In this document: in pieces, positions 5,785 to 13,596 of the stretch
How the letters are laid out: each line of letters begins with the position of its first letter
Position numbering within the stretch: position 1 is the stretch's first letter
Assembly: GCA_009694835.1 (NCBI GenBank)
Contig: SICC01000005.1
Coordinates: 1-34,661, forward strand
Source of the DNA: Patescibacteria group bacterium
GTDB lineage: Bacteria > Patescibacteriota > SICC01
DNA: 34,661 nucleotides
Reading direction: 5' to 3'
Notes under the pieces: model-generated
The model's database searches: none
The model's input: only the letters and a program-made list of their open reading frames with translations
Told to the model about the DNA's origin: nothing
Program-made: the position numbers and the translations under genes

Positions 5785-6411
5785 ATGGATACTTCGATAG
5801 TCCCGCTGGCCATTACCATGATGGCCGGGCCACAGATTCTGTCGGCCATCATTTTTGCTACCAGTAAGAAACCGATTAAAGCCTCGGCCGCCTTTACGCT
5901 CGGTGTGGCCATAGCGGTTACCCTGGGCGTTTTCATTACCACAACTATCGCTTCGGCTATCGGTGCTCAAGCTAGTAGCGGCACTAGCGAACCGTCGACG
6001 GCTGCGCAAGCGGTTCAAATCGGCTTGGTAGCGTTGTTAATTTTCGCCGCGTTCCGTTCGTACCGAAAGCGGGAAACCATCAAACCGCCGAAGTGGCTTG
6101 GAAAGTTACAGGGGGCTTCTCCGCGACGCGCGTTCGAAGTTGGCGCCTTGCTCATTCTCTTTTTCCCGAGCGACTTGGTGATCCTGATCACGACGGGTAT
6201 TCACCTAGCGTCGAAAAACCTCGACGTTGTGGCCGCTCTCCCGTTCATCGCCCTGACGACATTGATAGCAGCGTTGCCACTGCTTGGTCTAGTGCTATTC
6301 CACAAGAAAGCCGTCACGGCGGTTCCGGCCATTCGTAAATGGATGAACGATAGTGTCTGGCTCGTAAACATCATCGTTTACGTCATTTTCATCTTCCTAA
6401 TTCTCGACTGA
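5785..6411 (+). CDS. Sap/GAP-family (LysE superfamily) membrane protein
   Basis: A 208-aa integral membrane protein with six predicted helices (roughly residues 5-25, 33-58, 73-92, 118-140, 146-172 and 186-206). The N-terminal ALTMMAGPQILSAII-like segment and the FTLGVAIAVTLG helix match the sulfolipid/glycopeptidolipid-addressing (Sap/GAP) proteins of actinobacteria, which belong to the LysE exporter superfamily and help move lipids or small molecules across the membrane. The actual substrate here cannot be read from sequence. A charged loop (RSYRKRETIKPPKW) divides the two halves. It lies upstream of two more membrane-protein genes in the same direction. Confidence 0.65.
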   Translation: MDTSIVPLAITMMAGPQILSAIIFATSKKPIKASAAFTLGVAIAVTLGVFITTTIASAIGAQASSGTSEPSTAAQAVQIGLVALLIFAAFRSYRKRETIKPPKWLGKLQGASPRRAFEVGALLILFFPSDLVILITTGIHLASKNLDVVAALPFIALTTLIAALPLLGLVLFHKKAVTAVPAIRKWMNDSVWLVNIIVYVIFIFLILD

Positions 6412-6441
6412 CGCTCGATTGCTGCTTGCCTGAGCTGGGCG

Positions 6442-6447
6442 TATAGT
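6442..6447 (+). promoter_or_regulatory. -10 box for the 6454 gene (leaderless)
   Basis: TATAGT within GCGTATAGTTGA, 6 nt before the ATG at 6454. The 12-base context is identical to that before the heliorhodopsin gene. No Shine-Dalgarno sequence. Confidence 0.5.
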
Positions 6448-6453
6448 TGAGCC

Positions 6454-7671
6454 ATGCCGAAGCAGAGTCAAAATAGCTCTCAATCTAAACGCGCAGAAAC
6501 CAAAAACAGGCCCTGGCGCACATTTAGCGTCGGACTTTTACTTCTCCTGGCCAGCACGTTTACCGCCTCTGCCGTGATAGCAGCCTGGGCCCAGCCGCTT
6601 ATTTTCAACACTGATACCTGGGTCGAGACGGTCGGTCCTCTCCCGCAAAATGAAGCCGTCGCCACGGCCGTTGCAGATGATGCGGTCACCGCGCTCTTCC
6701 AGTCTCAAGATGTGGAGGGGAAGATTAAGGGCGCACTACCGGCTCAGGCGGGCTTTTTAGCCGCGCCGCTGTCCTCGCAAATTAAGACGTCAGCCAATAA
6801 AGCCGCTCGAAACGTCATTCAGAGCGAACAATTCTCGACCATTTGGACCAGTGCCAACCGCTTGGCCCATGAGCAGTTTCTCAAATTGATTAAGAACAAA
6901 CCTGACGAACGACTAGCCGCCGCTCGCGGGAAAGCCGAATCAGTCACGCTCGACCTCGGGGCGATTCAGCAGCAGATTCGCAGCACCCTGGGTATTACCG
7001 GGGAAGCTCTGATCGACCCGGCTGCGGTCAATAATGCCGCGTCGACGGCCGACGAGGTTTCACTCAATCTGGAAAGTAAGATCAAAGACGTTCGCCGCTT
7101 TGCGACAGTCGTTGACCGTCTGAATAAAGTCTTGCCGATTGTTGCCATCTCATTGTTCCTAGCGGCGCTGGCCGTATCCCGCCGTCGCCAAAAGACCTTG
7201 CTGGTTGCGGGCGTTGCTATCGTGGTCACGTCGACTCTGTTACTGATTGCTCTCAAGGGAATCCGCCCAGAAGTGGTGAATATGGGATCGAATGTGACCG
7301 ATCAATCTGCGCTTGGCGCAATCTGGGATCAGGTCACCAACAAGCTTCATTCCGCTTCCAAAGAACTGATGATTCCAGGATTCCTCGTGATTCTATTAGC
7401 CCTTGTGGCGGGTCCATACGAGTCGGCAGTTCGGTTCCGCGAATCAACCGGGCTACACAAACTGGCGACTAGCCAGGCCGCAAAAAGTTGGCAGTCTGTA
7501 CGCCGATTTATCGACAGCGGTCGCCATTGGTTCCGCGGAGCCGGAATAGTCATTGTCCTCGCTTCGCTTTTGGTGGTTTCCCCTCTGACGCTGGCTGGGA
7601 TCGTCGGCGCTGTTGCGCTGACGGTCGCCTACCTTTCCGTGGTTGAAATCATTCGGCCGACGGAGGCCTGA
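6454..7671 (+). CDS. Multi-TM membrane protein with large external domain
   Basis: A 405-aa protein. A basic N-terminus is followed by one TM helix (about 23-45), a ~180-residue soluble domain presumably outside the cell (motif WVETVGPLPQNEAVATAVADD near residues 52-72), two helices (about 226-243 and 249-269), another at about 306-322 and a long hydrophobic C-terminal pair (about 362-398). The WVETVGPL-type motif occurs in uncharacterised actinobacterial and CPR membrane proteins; the function is not known. The next gene begins 2 nt after the stop, so it forms an operon with the ZIP transporter. The start ATG follows a leaderless -10 box. Confidence 0.6.
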   Translation: MPKQSQNSSQSKRAETKNRPWRTFSVGLLLLLASTFTASAVIAAWAQPLIFNTDTWVETVGPLPQNEAVATAVADDAVTALFQSQDVEGKIKGALPAQAGFLAAPLSSQIKTSANKAARNVIQSEQFSTIWTSANRLAHEQFLKLIKNKPDERLAAARGKAESVTLDLGAIQQQIRSTLGITGEALIDPAAVNNAASTADEVSLNLESKIKDVRRFATVVDRLNKVLPIVAISLFLAALAVSRRRQKTLLVAGVAIVVTSTLLLIALKGIRPEVVNMGSNVTDQSALGAIWDQVTNKLHSASKELMIPGFLVILLALVAGPYESAVRFRESTGLHKLATSQAAKSWQSVRRFIDSGRHWFRGAGIVIVLASLLVVSPLTLAGIVGAVALTVAYLSVVEIIRPTEA

Positions 7672-7673
7672 AT

Positions 7674-8369
7674 ATGGAGACAGCGCTTTGGTACGGCTTA
7701 CTATCAGTGTCGCCGCTGATTTTGGCTCCGATCATTGGCACGTGGTGGAAACTATCCAAGCACACCATGGCGATTTTATTGGCCTTTGGTGCGGGAACGT
7801 TCATCTCGGCGTTGGCATTTGATTTATTCGCGGAATCGTTTCACCGTGGCGGCGCGTTGATTGCCAGTATCGGTTTACTTGGTGGGGCGGCCATTTTCAT
7901 TTCGCTCGGCCAGTTGATTACACACCGAGCCAAGAAAGGCGAAGCCGGGGGAATCATGCCATTGGCGGCCGGAATCATTGATGGTATTCCCGAGAGTTTA
8001 ACGTTGGGAACGGCCGTAGCCGTGGCGGCCAACCCAATCGCGCTGATGGCGGCTATCATCATCTCCAACATCCCGGAAGCCTTTTCCAGCGCCGAGAATC
8101 TGGAACGGTTGGGCCACTCCCGAAAGTCGATTATTCTATCCTGGACGACGGTAGCCATTGCGTTGCTGGGAGTGGTCCTTCTGGGCGAAGCGCTGGGTGG
8201 CATTCCGGATGGAGCCCTGGCGGCACTTCAGGCCATCGCCGCCGGTGCCGTTGTGGGTGTGGTTGCCGATACTATGTTGCCGCAGGCTTACGACCAAGGT
8301 GGCCCGTGGGTAGCGTTTGCCACCGCTGCCGGCTTCTTGACGGCATTCCTGCTCAGCGAATTAGTCTGA
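7674..8369 (+). CDS. ZIP-family metal transporter
   Basis: A 231-aa integral membrane protein with about seven to eight helices. The two metal-site helices are recognisable: GIIDGIPESLTLG (helix IV, the HNxPEG equivalent) and SNIPEAFSSAENL (helix V, with the paired glutamates). In ZIP proteins these residues coordinate Zn2+ or other divalent ions during import into the cytoplasm. The first histidine of the classical HN-PEG motif is replaced here (I-D-G-I-P-E-S), as in several bacterial ZIP subfamilies, so ion selectivity is uncertain. It starts 2 nt after the preceding membrane-protein gene. Confidence 0.8.
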   Translation: METALWYGLLSVSPLILAPIIGTWWKLSKHTMAILLAFGAGTFISALAFDLFAESFHRGGALIASIGLLGGAAIFISLGQLITHRAKKGEAGGIMPLAAGIIDGIPESLTLGTAVAVAANPIALMAAIIISNIPEAFSSAENLERLGHSRKSIILSWTTVAIALLGVVLLGEALGGIPDGALAALQAIAAGAVVGVVADTMLPQAYDQGGPWVAFATAAGFLTAFLLSELV

Positions 8370-8379
8370 CGCTCGCACT

Positions 8380-8510
8380 GCGCCAACCTGCTGACCGGCA
8401 GAGCCGGCCACCCGTTGGCGCTCATGACGCCAGGCTGCGTTGCTTGCTCCGGTGCTTCCTCGACGTACGTTAGTACGTCTCGGTTCGCTCCTCGCAGCGC
8501 CTTGCCTGGC
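8380..8510. repeat. REP-like double inverted repeat
   Basis: Two adjacent hairpins fill the murB upstream region. GCGCCAAC (8380-8387) pairs with GTTGGCGC (8414-8421). GCCAGGC (8429-8435) pairs with GCCTGGC (8504-8510) and encloses a central stem GACGTAC (8462-8468) / GTACGTC (8473-8479). The in-frame codons through it (8440-8556) are not murB. Confidence 0.6.
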
Positions 8511-8544
8511 ATTCATGTGTAAGCGTCAGAGACGTGTTCACCGC

Positions 8545-8550
8545 TATAGT
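8545..8550 (+). promoter_or_regulatory. -10 box for murB (leaderless)
   Basis: TATAGT, 6 nt before ATG 8557, with no Shine-Dalgarno sequence. It lies just after the inverted repeats and fixes the choice of the short start. Confidence 0.5.
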
Positions 8551-8556
8551 AAGTCT

Positions 8557-9447
8557 ATGGCAAATCCGAAGATTGAAGAGAATGTTCCGCTGGCACCGTT
8601 TACCACGTTCGGGATCGGCGGGCCGGCCGATCTGCTGACCAAGCCACAGTCCAAACAAGAATTAGTCGAGGCCGTCCGTTGGGTGCAGGCGGAAGGTTTG
8701 GAATGGTTCGTACTGGGAGCCGGTGCCAATATTCTGGTCGGGGACAAGGGCTTTCGGGGATTGGTCATTAAGAACGAAGCGGCACACTGCGAGATTGACG
8801 GTACAGCTCTGACGGCCGAAAGCGGGATCACTATCGAACAACTCATTGCCCGGACCGTACCGAAAGGACTATCGGGGTTTGAGCATTACGTTGAAATTCC
8901 ATCGACCTTAGGTGGTGCGATGTGGCAGAATCTGCATTTCTTGAGCTATCCCCACAAGCAGACTCGATTTATTGAGGAAATTGTTGAGGGGGCGACTATT
9001 CTGTCCGGTGATGAAGAGAAAACAGTCGACAAAGGGTATTTCAAATTCGGTTACGACACCAGTGCACTACATCAAAACGATGACGTGGTGCTTGACGTAA
9101 CAATGCAATTGAGTAAGCGGACCGTTTCGAAACTAGAAGAAGTACTAGCAAAAAACGCCGAGTGGCGGCACGCCAAGCATCCGCCGAACGCCGTGAAGAT
9201 GAGTGCTGGATCAATTTTTCAGAAGATTAAGGACGTTGGGGCTGGACGGTTAATCGATCAAGCTGGATTGAAAGGGTACCGAGTGGGCGGTGCGGAAGTC
9301 TCACCAAAACATGCCAACTACATCTTGAACGTCGACCAGGCCACGGCGGTTGATGTCCGAAAGCTCATTGCGGAAGTTCAAGCCAAAGTGAAAGCCGAGA
9401 CTGCTCACGAATTGCAGCCGGAAATTAGTTTCGTCGGCGAATTCTAG
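8557..9447 (+). CDS. murB: UDP-N-acetylenolpyruvoylglucosamine reductase (MurB)
   Basis: A 296-aa FAD enzyme that reduces UDP-GlcNAc-enolpyruvate to UDP-MurNAc, the second step of peptidoglycan precursor synthesis. Visible motifs are TTFGIGGPADLL near the N-terminus, VLGAGANILVGD (FAD pyrophosphate), STLGGAMWQN, SAGSIFQKI with the catalytic Ser, and PEISFVGEF with the catalytic Glu at the end. The conserved FGYR motif reads FGYDTSAL here, so the substrate-contacting Arg seems replaced by Asp; the alignment should be checked. ATG 8557 was chosen because an upstream extension to 8440 runs through a structured repeat and does not match MurB. MurA is encoded at 29381. Confidence 0.93.
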   Translation: MANPKIEENVPLAPFTTFGIGGPADLLTKPQSKQELVEAVRWVQAEGLEWFVLGAGANILVGDKGFRGLVIKNEAAHCEIDGTALTAESGITIEQLIARTVPKGLSGFEHYVEIPSTLGGAMWQNLHFLSYPHKQTRFIEEIVEGATILSGDEEKTVDKGYFKFGYDTSALHQNDDVVLDVTMQLSKRTVSKLEEVLAKNAEWRHAKHPPNAVKMSAGSIFQKIKDVGAGRLIDQAGLKGYRVGGAEVSPKHANYILNVDQATAVDVRKLIAEVQAKVKAETAHELQPEISFVGEF

Positions 9448-9456
9448 TTCTACGTG

Positions 9457-9585
9457 ATTCCCGCGAAGGCGGGAATTAGTTGCGCCCCGATACTGATCCT
9501 CGGGTCAAGCCCGAGGATGACGTTTTATCGTCATTCTGGCGAAAGCCGGAATCTCATCTCTAAAGATCCCGACGTACGTCGGGAT
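9457..9585. repeat. Tandem REP-like hairpins
   Basis: Four hairpins in a row follow murB: ATTCCCGC/GCGGGAAT (9457-9476), ATCCTCGGG/CCCGAGGAT (9496-9518), ATTCTGGC/GCCGGAAT (9533-9552) and ATCCCGACG/CGTCGGGAT (9566-9585). Bases 9478-9522 recur at 23902-23946 with a single mismatch. This is a dispersed intergenic element that probably also ends murB transcripts. Confidence 0.75.
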
Positions 9586-9632
9586 GACAATGTAGTACCG
9601 CAAAAACGCTGGCAACCAGGCGGTACAAACGG

Positions 9633-9638
9633 TATGAT
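9633..9638 (+). promoter_or_regulatory. -10 box for the secE operon
   Basis: TATGAT with a weak TGGCAA 17 bp upstream (9610-9615). It precedes a perfect 7-bp hairpin GAAAGGA/TCCTTTC at 9651-9667 in the 5' untranslated region of secE. Confidence 0.4.
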
Positions 9639-9683
9639 TAGTCCCGACCGGAAAGGAATTTCCTTTCTTAGAGGAATCTCACA

Positions 9684-9977
9684 ATGCGACGCATCATTAC
9701 CTTTATCCAACAGACCTGGACCGAACTCGGTAAGGTCGTCTGGCCGACTCGACGCCGTACAATCCGGCTGACCGGGACGGTGATCATCGTGGCGATTTTC
9801 TTCGGAGCCTTCATCGGAGCGGTCGACTACGGATTGACCAAGGGACTGGAAGCCGTCATCACCACCCCAAAGAAGACACCGGCCAAGTCCATCACCGTTC
9901 CCGGCAGCGGCGGACAGCAGCCAATTCAGATCCCCGCCGGTGGTAACCAACCCGCTAATCAACCACAATCAAAGTAA
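9684..9977 (+). CDS. secE: Preprotein translocase subunit SecE
   Basis: A 97-aa single-pass membrane subunit of the SecYEG channel. The amphipathic helix and signature are clear: WTELGKVVWPTRRRTIR followed by TM residues about 30-50 and the D-x-x-L motif. Standard short SecE would end near residue 60; here about 35 more residues form a Lys/Pro/Gly/Gln-rich tail (residues 62-97), which is unusual. It is the first gene of a secE-nusG-rplK-rplA operon, as in most bacteria. Neither tRNA-Trp nor rpmG, which often precede it, is present. The start follows a GAGGAA-like ribosome site. Confidence 0.92.
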   Translation: MRRIITFIQQTWTELGKVVWPTRRRTIRLTGTVIIVAIFFGAFIGAVDYGLTKGLEAVITTPKKTPAKSITVPGSGGQQPIQIPAGGNQPANQPQSK

Positions 9978-10025
9978 TCATGCGTTTAGACTCAAGACTA
10001 ACGACTAGCGACTAACGACTTTCTT

Positions 10026-10571
10026 ATGCCTCGACAAGTCCAACCTAAAGAACGCTCTTGGTACGCCATTCATACCTATTCCGGGTATGAGGATCGCGTA
10101 GCCGAGAATATCCGCCAACGGATCGAGTCGATGGATATGGCTGATAAGATTTTTGATGTGATTGTGCCGACCGAGAAACAGATTGAGATTCGTCAGGGCA
10201 AACGCCGCACGGTCGACAGGAAGATTTTCCCTGGCTACGTGATGGTCAACATGATTGTCACCGACGACTCGTGGTTTGTGGTGCGGAATACGCCGAATGT
10301 GACCGGATTCATTGGTACCGGCACCATCCCGACCCCGATGAGCGAAGAAGAGGTCAGTACCATCAAGCAACGGATGGGTGTTGAGGAGCCGACCTACGAG
10401 GTCGACTTGGAGAAGGGCGAGACCGTCAATATCGTCGATGGACCGTTCAAGGACTTCGATGGACAGATTGACGAGGTCGACAAGGCCAAGGGCAAGATCA
10501 AGGTGCTGGTCAACATGTTCGGTCGCGAAACGCCGGTCGAGCTCGACTTCCTACAAGTGAGGAAAATCTGA
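10026..10571 (+). CDS. nusG: Transcription termination/antitermination factor NusG
   Basis: A 181-aa protein with an N-terminal NGN domain (SWYAIHTYSGYEDRVAENI at residues about 10-28, PGYVMVNM, FIGTGTIPTPMS) and a C-terminal KOW domain starting at about residue 130 (GETVNIVDGPFKDFDG). It binds RNA polymerase and links it to Rho or ribosomal S10. Its TGA shares a base with the next ATG (TGATG). In the 48-nt gap after secE an 11-bp direct repeat, GACTAACGACT, occurs at 9996-10006 and 10010-10020. Confidence 0.95.
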   Translation: MPRQVQPKERSWYAIHTYSGYEDRVAENIRQRIESMDMADKIFDVIVPTEKQIEIRQGKRRTVDRKIFPGYVMVNMIVTDDSWFVVRNTPNVTGFIGTGTIPTPMSEEEVSTIKQRMGVEEPTYEVDLEKGETVNIVDGPFKDFDGQIDEVDKAKGKIKVLVNMFGRETPVELDFLQVRKI

Positions 10572-10807
10572 TGGCTAAGGATAATAATCCAGAGACTATC
10601 ATTCTTCACGAAGCAGACTTGAAAGAGGCCTTAAAAGGTCCTCAAGGAGAAAGAATGGAACGGGTAAGAAAAAACCACGGTTCTCAAATAATTATTGACC
10701 AAGATGAATTTGAATCTGCCTTGGCGGAACCCGATGTTCAAGAAACGTTGGCTGCCGCACAAGAGCTTGTTGATAGTGGTGAATTTCCACCGAAAGGAAT
10801 GGAGTAA
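10571..10807 (+). CDS. Small hypothetical protein between nusG and rplK
   Basis: A 78-aa acidic protein coupled on both sides by one-base stop/start overlaps (TGATG with nusG, TAATG with rplK), so it is very likely translated. Its codons are more A/T-rich (AAA, GAA, TTA, ATT) than those of nusG and rplK, which suggests a later insertion into a highly conserved junction. The C-terminal half ([20 protein letters not shown]) resembles the tail of antitoxin-like proteins of the 'PEVQ-LL-A-AG' kind; this resemblance is weak and no toxin gene is adjacent. The family is not recognised. Confidence 0.7.
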   Translation: MAKDNNPETIILHEADLKEALKGPQGERMERVRKNHGSQIIIDQDEFESALAEPDVQETLAAAQELVDSGEFPPKGME

Positions 10808-11232
10808 TGGCTAAGAAAGTCATGACCATGGTAAAACTCCAGCTTCCGGCCGGAAAAGCCAATCCGGCGCCGCCGGTCGGTACGGCGCTGGGTCCGCACG
10901 GCATCCAGATTATGGATTTCTGTAAGCAGTTCAACGAGCAGACCAAGGATGCCGGTGATACCGTTATCCCGGTCGAGATGACGATTTATGAAGATCGGAC
11001 GTTTACGTTTATTACTAAAACGCCGCCGGCCGCCATCCTCATCAAAAAGGCCATCGGACTCGACAAGGGTTCCGACAACCCGCTCAAGAACAAAGTCGCC
11101 AAGATCAAGGAAGCTCAAGTTCTGGAAATCGCCAAAACCAAGATGGAAGACCTGAATGCGCATGATATTGATCAAGCCAAGAAGATCATCGCCGGCACCG
11201 CCCGGTCGATGGGCGTGACGGTTGAAAAGTAA
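10807..11232 (+). CDS. rplK: Ribosomal protein uL11
   Basis: A 141-aa protein of the usual length that binds the GTPase-associated region of 23S rRNA. Clear signature: [19 protein letters not shown] at residues about 10-28, then [27 protein letters not shown], and the C-terminal RNA-binding domain ending [11 protein letters not shown]. The A of its ATG is the last base of the previous stop codon, so its translation is coupled to the small 10571 gene rather than to nusG directly. Confidence 0.96.
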   Translation: MAKKVMTMVKLQLPAGKANPAPPVGTALGPHGIQIMDFCKQFNEQTKDAGDTVIPVEMTIYEDRTFTFITKTPPAAILIKKAIGLDKGSDNPLKNKVAKIKEAQVLEIAKTKMEDLNAHDIDQAKKIIAGTARSMGVTVEK

Positions 11233-11334
11233 GCAAATTCATCCACAAGCCAAGGCGCTGGTCCGGTGGTAGGGTTGGAAGGTACGGAGGCGCGGGAGTC
11301 TCGATAGCATCGGGACGCTAGCACCGCGAACTAC
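11233..11334 (+). promoter_or_regulatory. Structured spacer before rplA
   Basis: A 102-nt gap in an otherwise overlapping operon. GTCTCGAT (11298-11305) pairs with ATCGGGAC (11309-11316) around AGC, and outer CGCGG/CCGCG can pair about it. No ribosome binding site precedes the rplA ATG. In other bacteria L1 represses this operon by binding an rRNA-like mRNA site, so this is a candidate, but I could not match the L1 site consensus. Confidence 0.35.
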
Positions 11335-12153
11335 ATGACCGAAACTACCAAGACAACCAAAGCGAAATCCACATCGGCCGCTTCTACGACCGCCAAAACT
11401 GCGGCACCGGCGAAGCGGTCGAGCGCGCCCAAGGCTAAGAAGCCAGCTGGGGCTCCCGTCGGTCCCAGGGGCCGGAAGTACCGCGAAGCGGCTGACAAGG
11501 TTGAAGCTGGTAAACACTATCCGCTGGCCGAAGCCGTAGCGTTGGTCAAAGATACCAGCACCACCAAGTTTGATAGCACCGTGGAACTGCACATTCGGTT
11601 AGGAATCGATGCTCGGACGGCTGAACAAAGCGTTCGCGGAACCGTTCAGCTCCCGGCTGGTTCAGGTAAAGATATGAAAGTACTGGCATTTGTACCACCC
11701 GCCAAACAGGCCGCGGCCAAGAAGGCCGGGGCTGACTTTGTTTCCGACGCTGACACCCTGAAGAAAATCGAAGACGGCTGGACGGGCTTTGACGTCTCGG
11801 TCGCCACGCCAGACCAAATGGCCACGGTCAGTAAGCTCGGTAAGGTGCTCGGTCCGAAGGGGCTGATGCCGAATCCGAAAAGCGGGACGGTCACCGATGA
11901 TTTCGAGACCGCTATCAAGCAGGTCAAAGCCGGCAGTGTAGAATTCCGCGTGGCTGCTGACGGCACCATCCACGCTGGTATCGGTAAAGTCAGCTTCAAA
12001 GCTGACGATCTGGCTAAGAACGTGGCGGCGTATTATAAAGCGGTGAATGCCGCCAAACCGGATGACGCTAAAGGTGTTTTTATTCGTTCCGTCACCTTAG
12101 CTTCCACCATGGGGCCAGGAATTCGGCTGGCACCAGAGGGGATTTCGGCATGA
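11335..12153 (+). CDS. rplA: Ribosomal protein uL1 with N-terminal extension
   Basis: A 272-aa protein, about 40 longer than usual. Residues 1-45 are a Lys/Ala/Thr/Ser-rich, probably disordered extension. The L1 core begins at about residue 46 (RKYREAADKVEAGKHYPLAEAV) and contains the FDSTVELHIRLGIDAR and GLMPNPKSGTVT motifs. L1 forms the stalk near the ribosomal E site and often represses its own operon. The TGA overlaps the dcd start (ATGA). No clear ribosome site precedes the ATG; a later internal start would lose only the extension. Confidence 0.94.
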   Translation: MTETTKTTKAKSTSAASTTAKTAAPAKRSSAPKAKKPAGAPVGPRGRKYREAADKVEAGKHYPLAEAVALVKDTSTTKFDSTVELHIRLGIDARTAEQSVRGTVQLPAGSGKDMKVLAFVPPAKQAAAKKAGADFVSDADTLKKIEDGWTGFDVSVATPDQMATVSKLGKVLGPKGLMPNPKSGTVTDDFETAIKQVKAGSVEFRVAADGTIHAGIGKVSFKADDLAKNVAAYYKAVNAAKPDDAKGVFIRSVTLASTMGPGIRLAPEGISA

Positions 12154-12863
12154 TTCTGTCCGACCGTGACATTAAGCGATTGATTTCTTCCGGTCGGATC
12201 AAACTGAGTCCAAAGCCAGACATGAACGAAGCTCTCGGCGCGGCCAGTCTTGATTTACGGTTGAGTTCCAAGTTCCGAGTCTATAAGTCGACGGCCACGC
12301 CGTTCATCGACCCGCAAGACCGTGGAACCTTCGAGCAGCTGACCGAACCGATAGATGTCACTGAATCTGATCCGGCCCAAGCCTTGCTTCCGAACGCCCA
12401 ACCCGGACCGCGAGCCTTTGTCCTTCACCCAGGTGAATTTGTTCTCGGTTTAACTGAAGAACAGATTGAACTGCCAGATGACGTCGCCGCTCGAATCGAA
12501 GGAAAGTCATCACTCGGACGGCTGGGAATTGTCATCCACTCGACCGCTGGTCATATTGATCCGGGATATATCGGTGGTATCACCCTGGAAATTACCAATA
12601 TTGGCGTGATTCCCGTGTTGCTTCACCCCGGCATGCGGTTCTGCCAGCTGGTATTTGAAAGTATGTCCGGTCCGGTCGAAGTGCCGTACTCAGAAAAAAA
12701 GACGGCTAAGTACGCTGGCACCACCGAACCAGGTTCCAGCAAGATTTTTGAGGAAGCCGGCAAAAAGAAAGTTTCTCGACCAGCTGCCAAGAAGGGACTG
12801 AAGAAGGTCGCTAAGACCAAGAAGTCCACCCGAAGGGTGGCGCATAAAACGTCGGCGGCGTAG
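12150..12863 (+). CDS. dcd: dCTP deaminase with basic C-terminal tail
   Basis: A 237-aa protein. The first ~195 residues match dCTP deaminase (dCTP to dUTP + NH3), with RIEGKSSLGRLG at 115-126 (R115, S120) and HSTAGHIDPGYIGGITLE containing the catalytic E147. Some homologues are bifunctional deaminase/dUTPases; no separate dut gene is seen in the window, which makes that worth testing. Residues about 200-237 are a Lys/Ala/Arg-rich histone-like tail that is not part of the enzyme fold. It overlaps rplA by 4 bp and precedes a CYTH gene, thyA and folA, together forming a dTMP-supply block inside a ribosomal operon. Confidence 0.92.
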   Translation: MILSDRDIKRLISSGRIKLSPKPDMNEALGAASLDLRLSSKFRVYKSTATPFIDPQDRGTFEQLTEPIDVTESDPAQALLPNAQPGPRAFVLHPGEFVLGLTEEQIELPDDVAARIEGKSSLGRLGIVIHSTAGHIDPGYIGGITLEITNIGVIPVLLHPGMRFCQLVFESMSGPVEVPYSEKKTAKYAGTTEPGSSKIFEEAGKKKVSRPAAKKGLKKVAKTKKSTRRVAHKTSAA

Positions 12864-12865
12864 GT

Positions 12866-13555
12866 ATGCCGACCGCTAATCAGTTCGAAGTCGAGGTAAA
12901 GACACTGCTTGGAAGTAGGGAAGCGGCCGAAGAATTTGTCGTCAAACTCAAATTGAACGACAGTAACCTGAAACTGTCTGGCCAATCGAACCAACTCAAT
13001 CATTATTTTGACGAGGCTGGTGACACGGAGAAACTTCCTGACGCGATCGGGGGATTTCTCAGCGATGGCGATTTGGCAGCGTTTAAAGAAATCATCGACC
13101 AGTCCAAGTCCTTTGCCCTGCGCACGCGCGATGCTGACGGTACTATTCTGCTGGTGATAAAGGCCGCTAAAGGGGAAGGTGACAACCAGCACGCGCTGGA
13201 GCGACTAGAAGGTGAGTACGAGACGACAGCTTCAGATATCGACACTATAGACAAGGCTATTCAAAGTGCTGGATATGACTTTCTCTCTAAATGGTCACGA
13301 AACCGCATTGAATACAGCTACAAGGGTTTCAACGTCACCATCGATAAGAACGCCGGCTACGGCTACGTCGCGGAAATCGAGAAAGTGGTGCCGGATAGCA
13401 CACAAGCCGAACAAGCTCGAGATGAGATTTTAGCTGAATTGAAGACACTCGAGGTCGAAGAGCTTTCACAGGAACGCGTTGGCCGAATGTTTGAGCATTA
13501 CAACGAACACTGGCCAGAGTATTATCAAACCGAGAAGACCTTTACGGTCGAATAA
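12866..13555 (+). CDS. CYTH-domain protein (triphosphate tunnel enzyme family)
   Basis: A 229-aa protein. It opens with FEVEVKTLLG, the E-x-E-x-K motif of CYTH/TTM enzymes, and continues with NHYFDE, FALRTRDADGTILLVIKAAKG (Arg and Lys tunnel residues), RNRIEY, VTIDKNAGYGYVAEIE (acidic metal-binding strand). These enzymes act on triphosphates: adenylate cyclase CyaB, thiamine triphosphatase or inorganic triphosphatase. Which activity is present cannot be told from motifs. It sits 2 nt after dcd and before thyA, so a role with nucleotides or tripolyphosphate is plausible but inferred. Confidence 0.8.
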   Translation: MPTANQFEVEVKTLLGSREAAEEFVVKLKLNDSNLKLSGQSNQLNHYFDEAGDTEKLPDAIGGFLSDGDLAAFKEIIDQSKSFALRTRDADGTILLVIKAAKGEGDNQHALERLEGEYETTASDIDTIDKAIQSAGYDFLSKWSRNRIEYSYKGFNVTIDKNAGYGYVAEIEKVVPDSTQAEQARDEILAELKTLEVEELSQERVGRMFEHYNEHWPEYYQTEKTFTVE

Positions 13556-13596
13556 CAAGTCGGCCCGTAGAGCCGCTGAAAGAAAGTCCACCCGAC

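Noticed and set aside
8440-8556. 39-codon N-terminal extension of MurB
   Set aside because: It reads through a REP-like inverted repeat, does not resemble MurB, and a -10 box lies just before ATG 8557.
9996-10020. 11-bp direct repeat GACTAACGACT before nusG as a regulatory site
   Set aside because: Only two short copies with a 3-bp gap; no known NusG control site matches. It could be chance or slippage.
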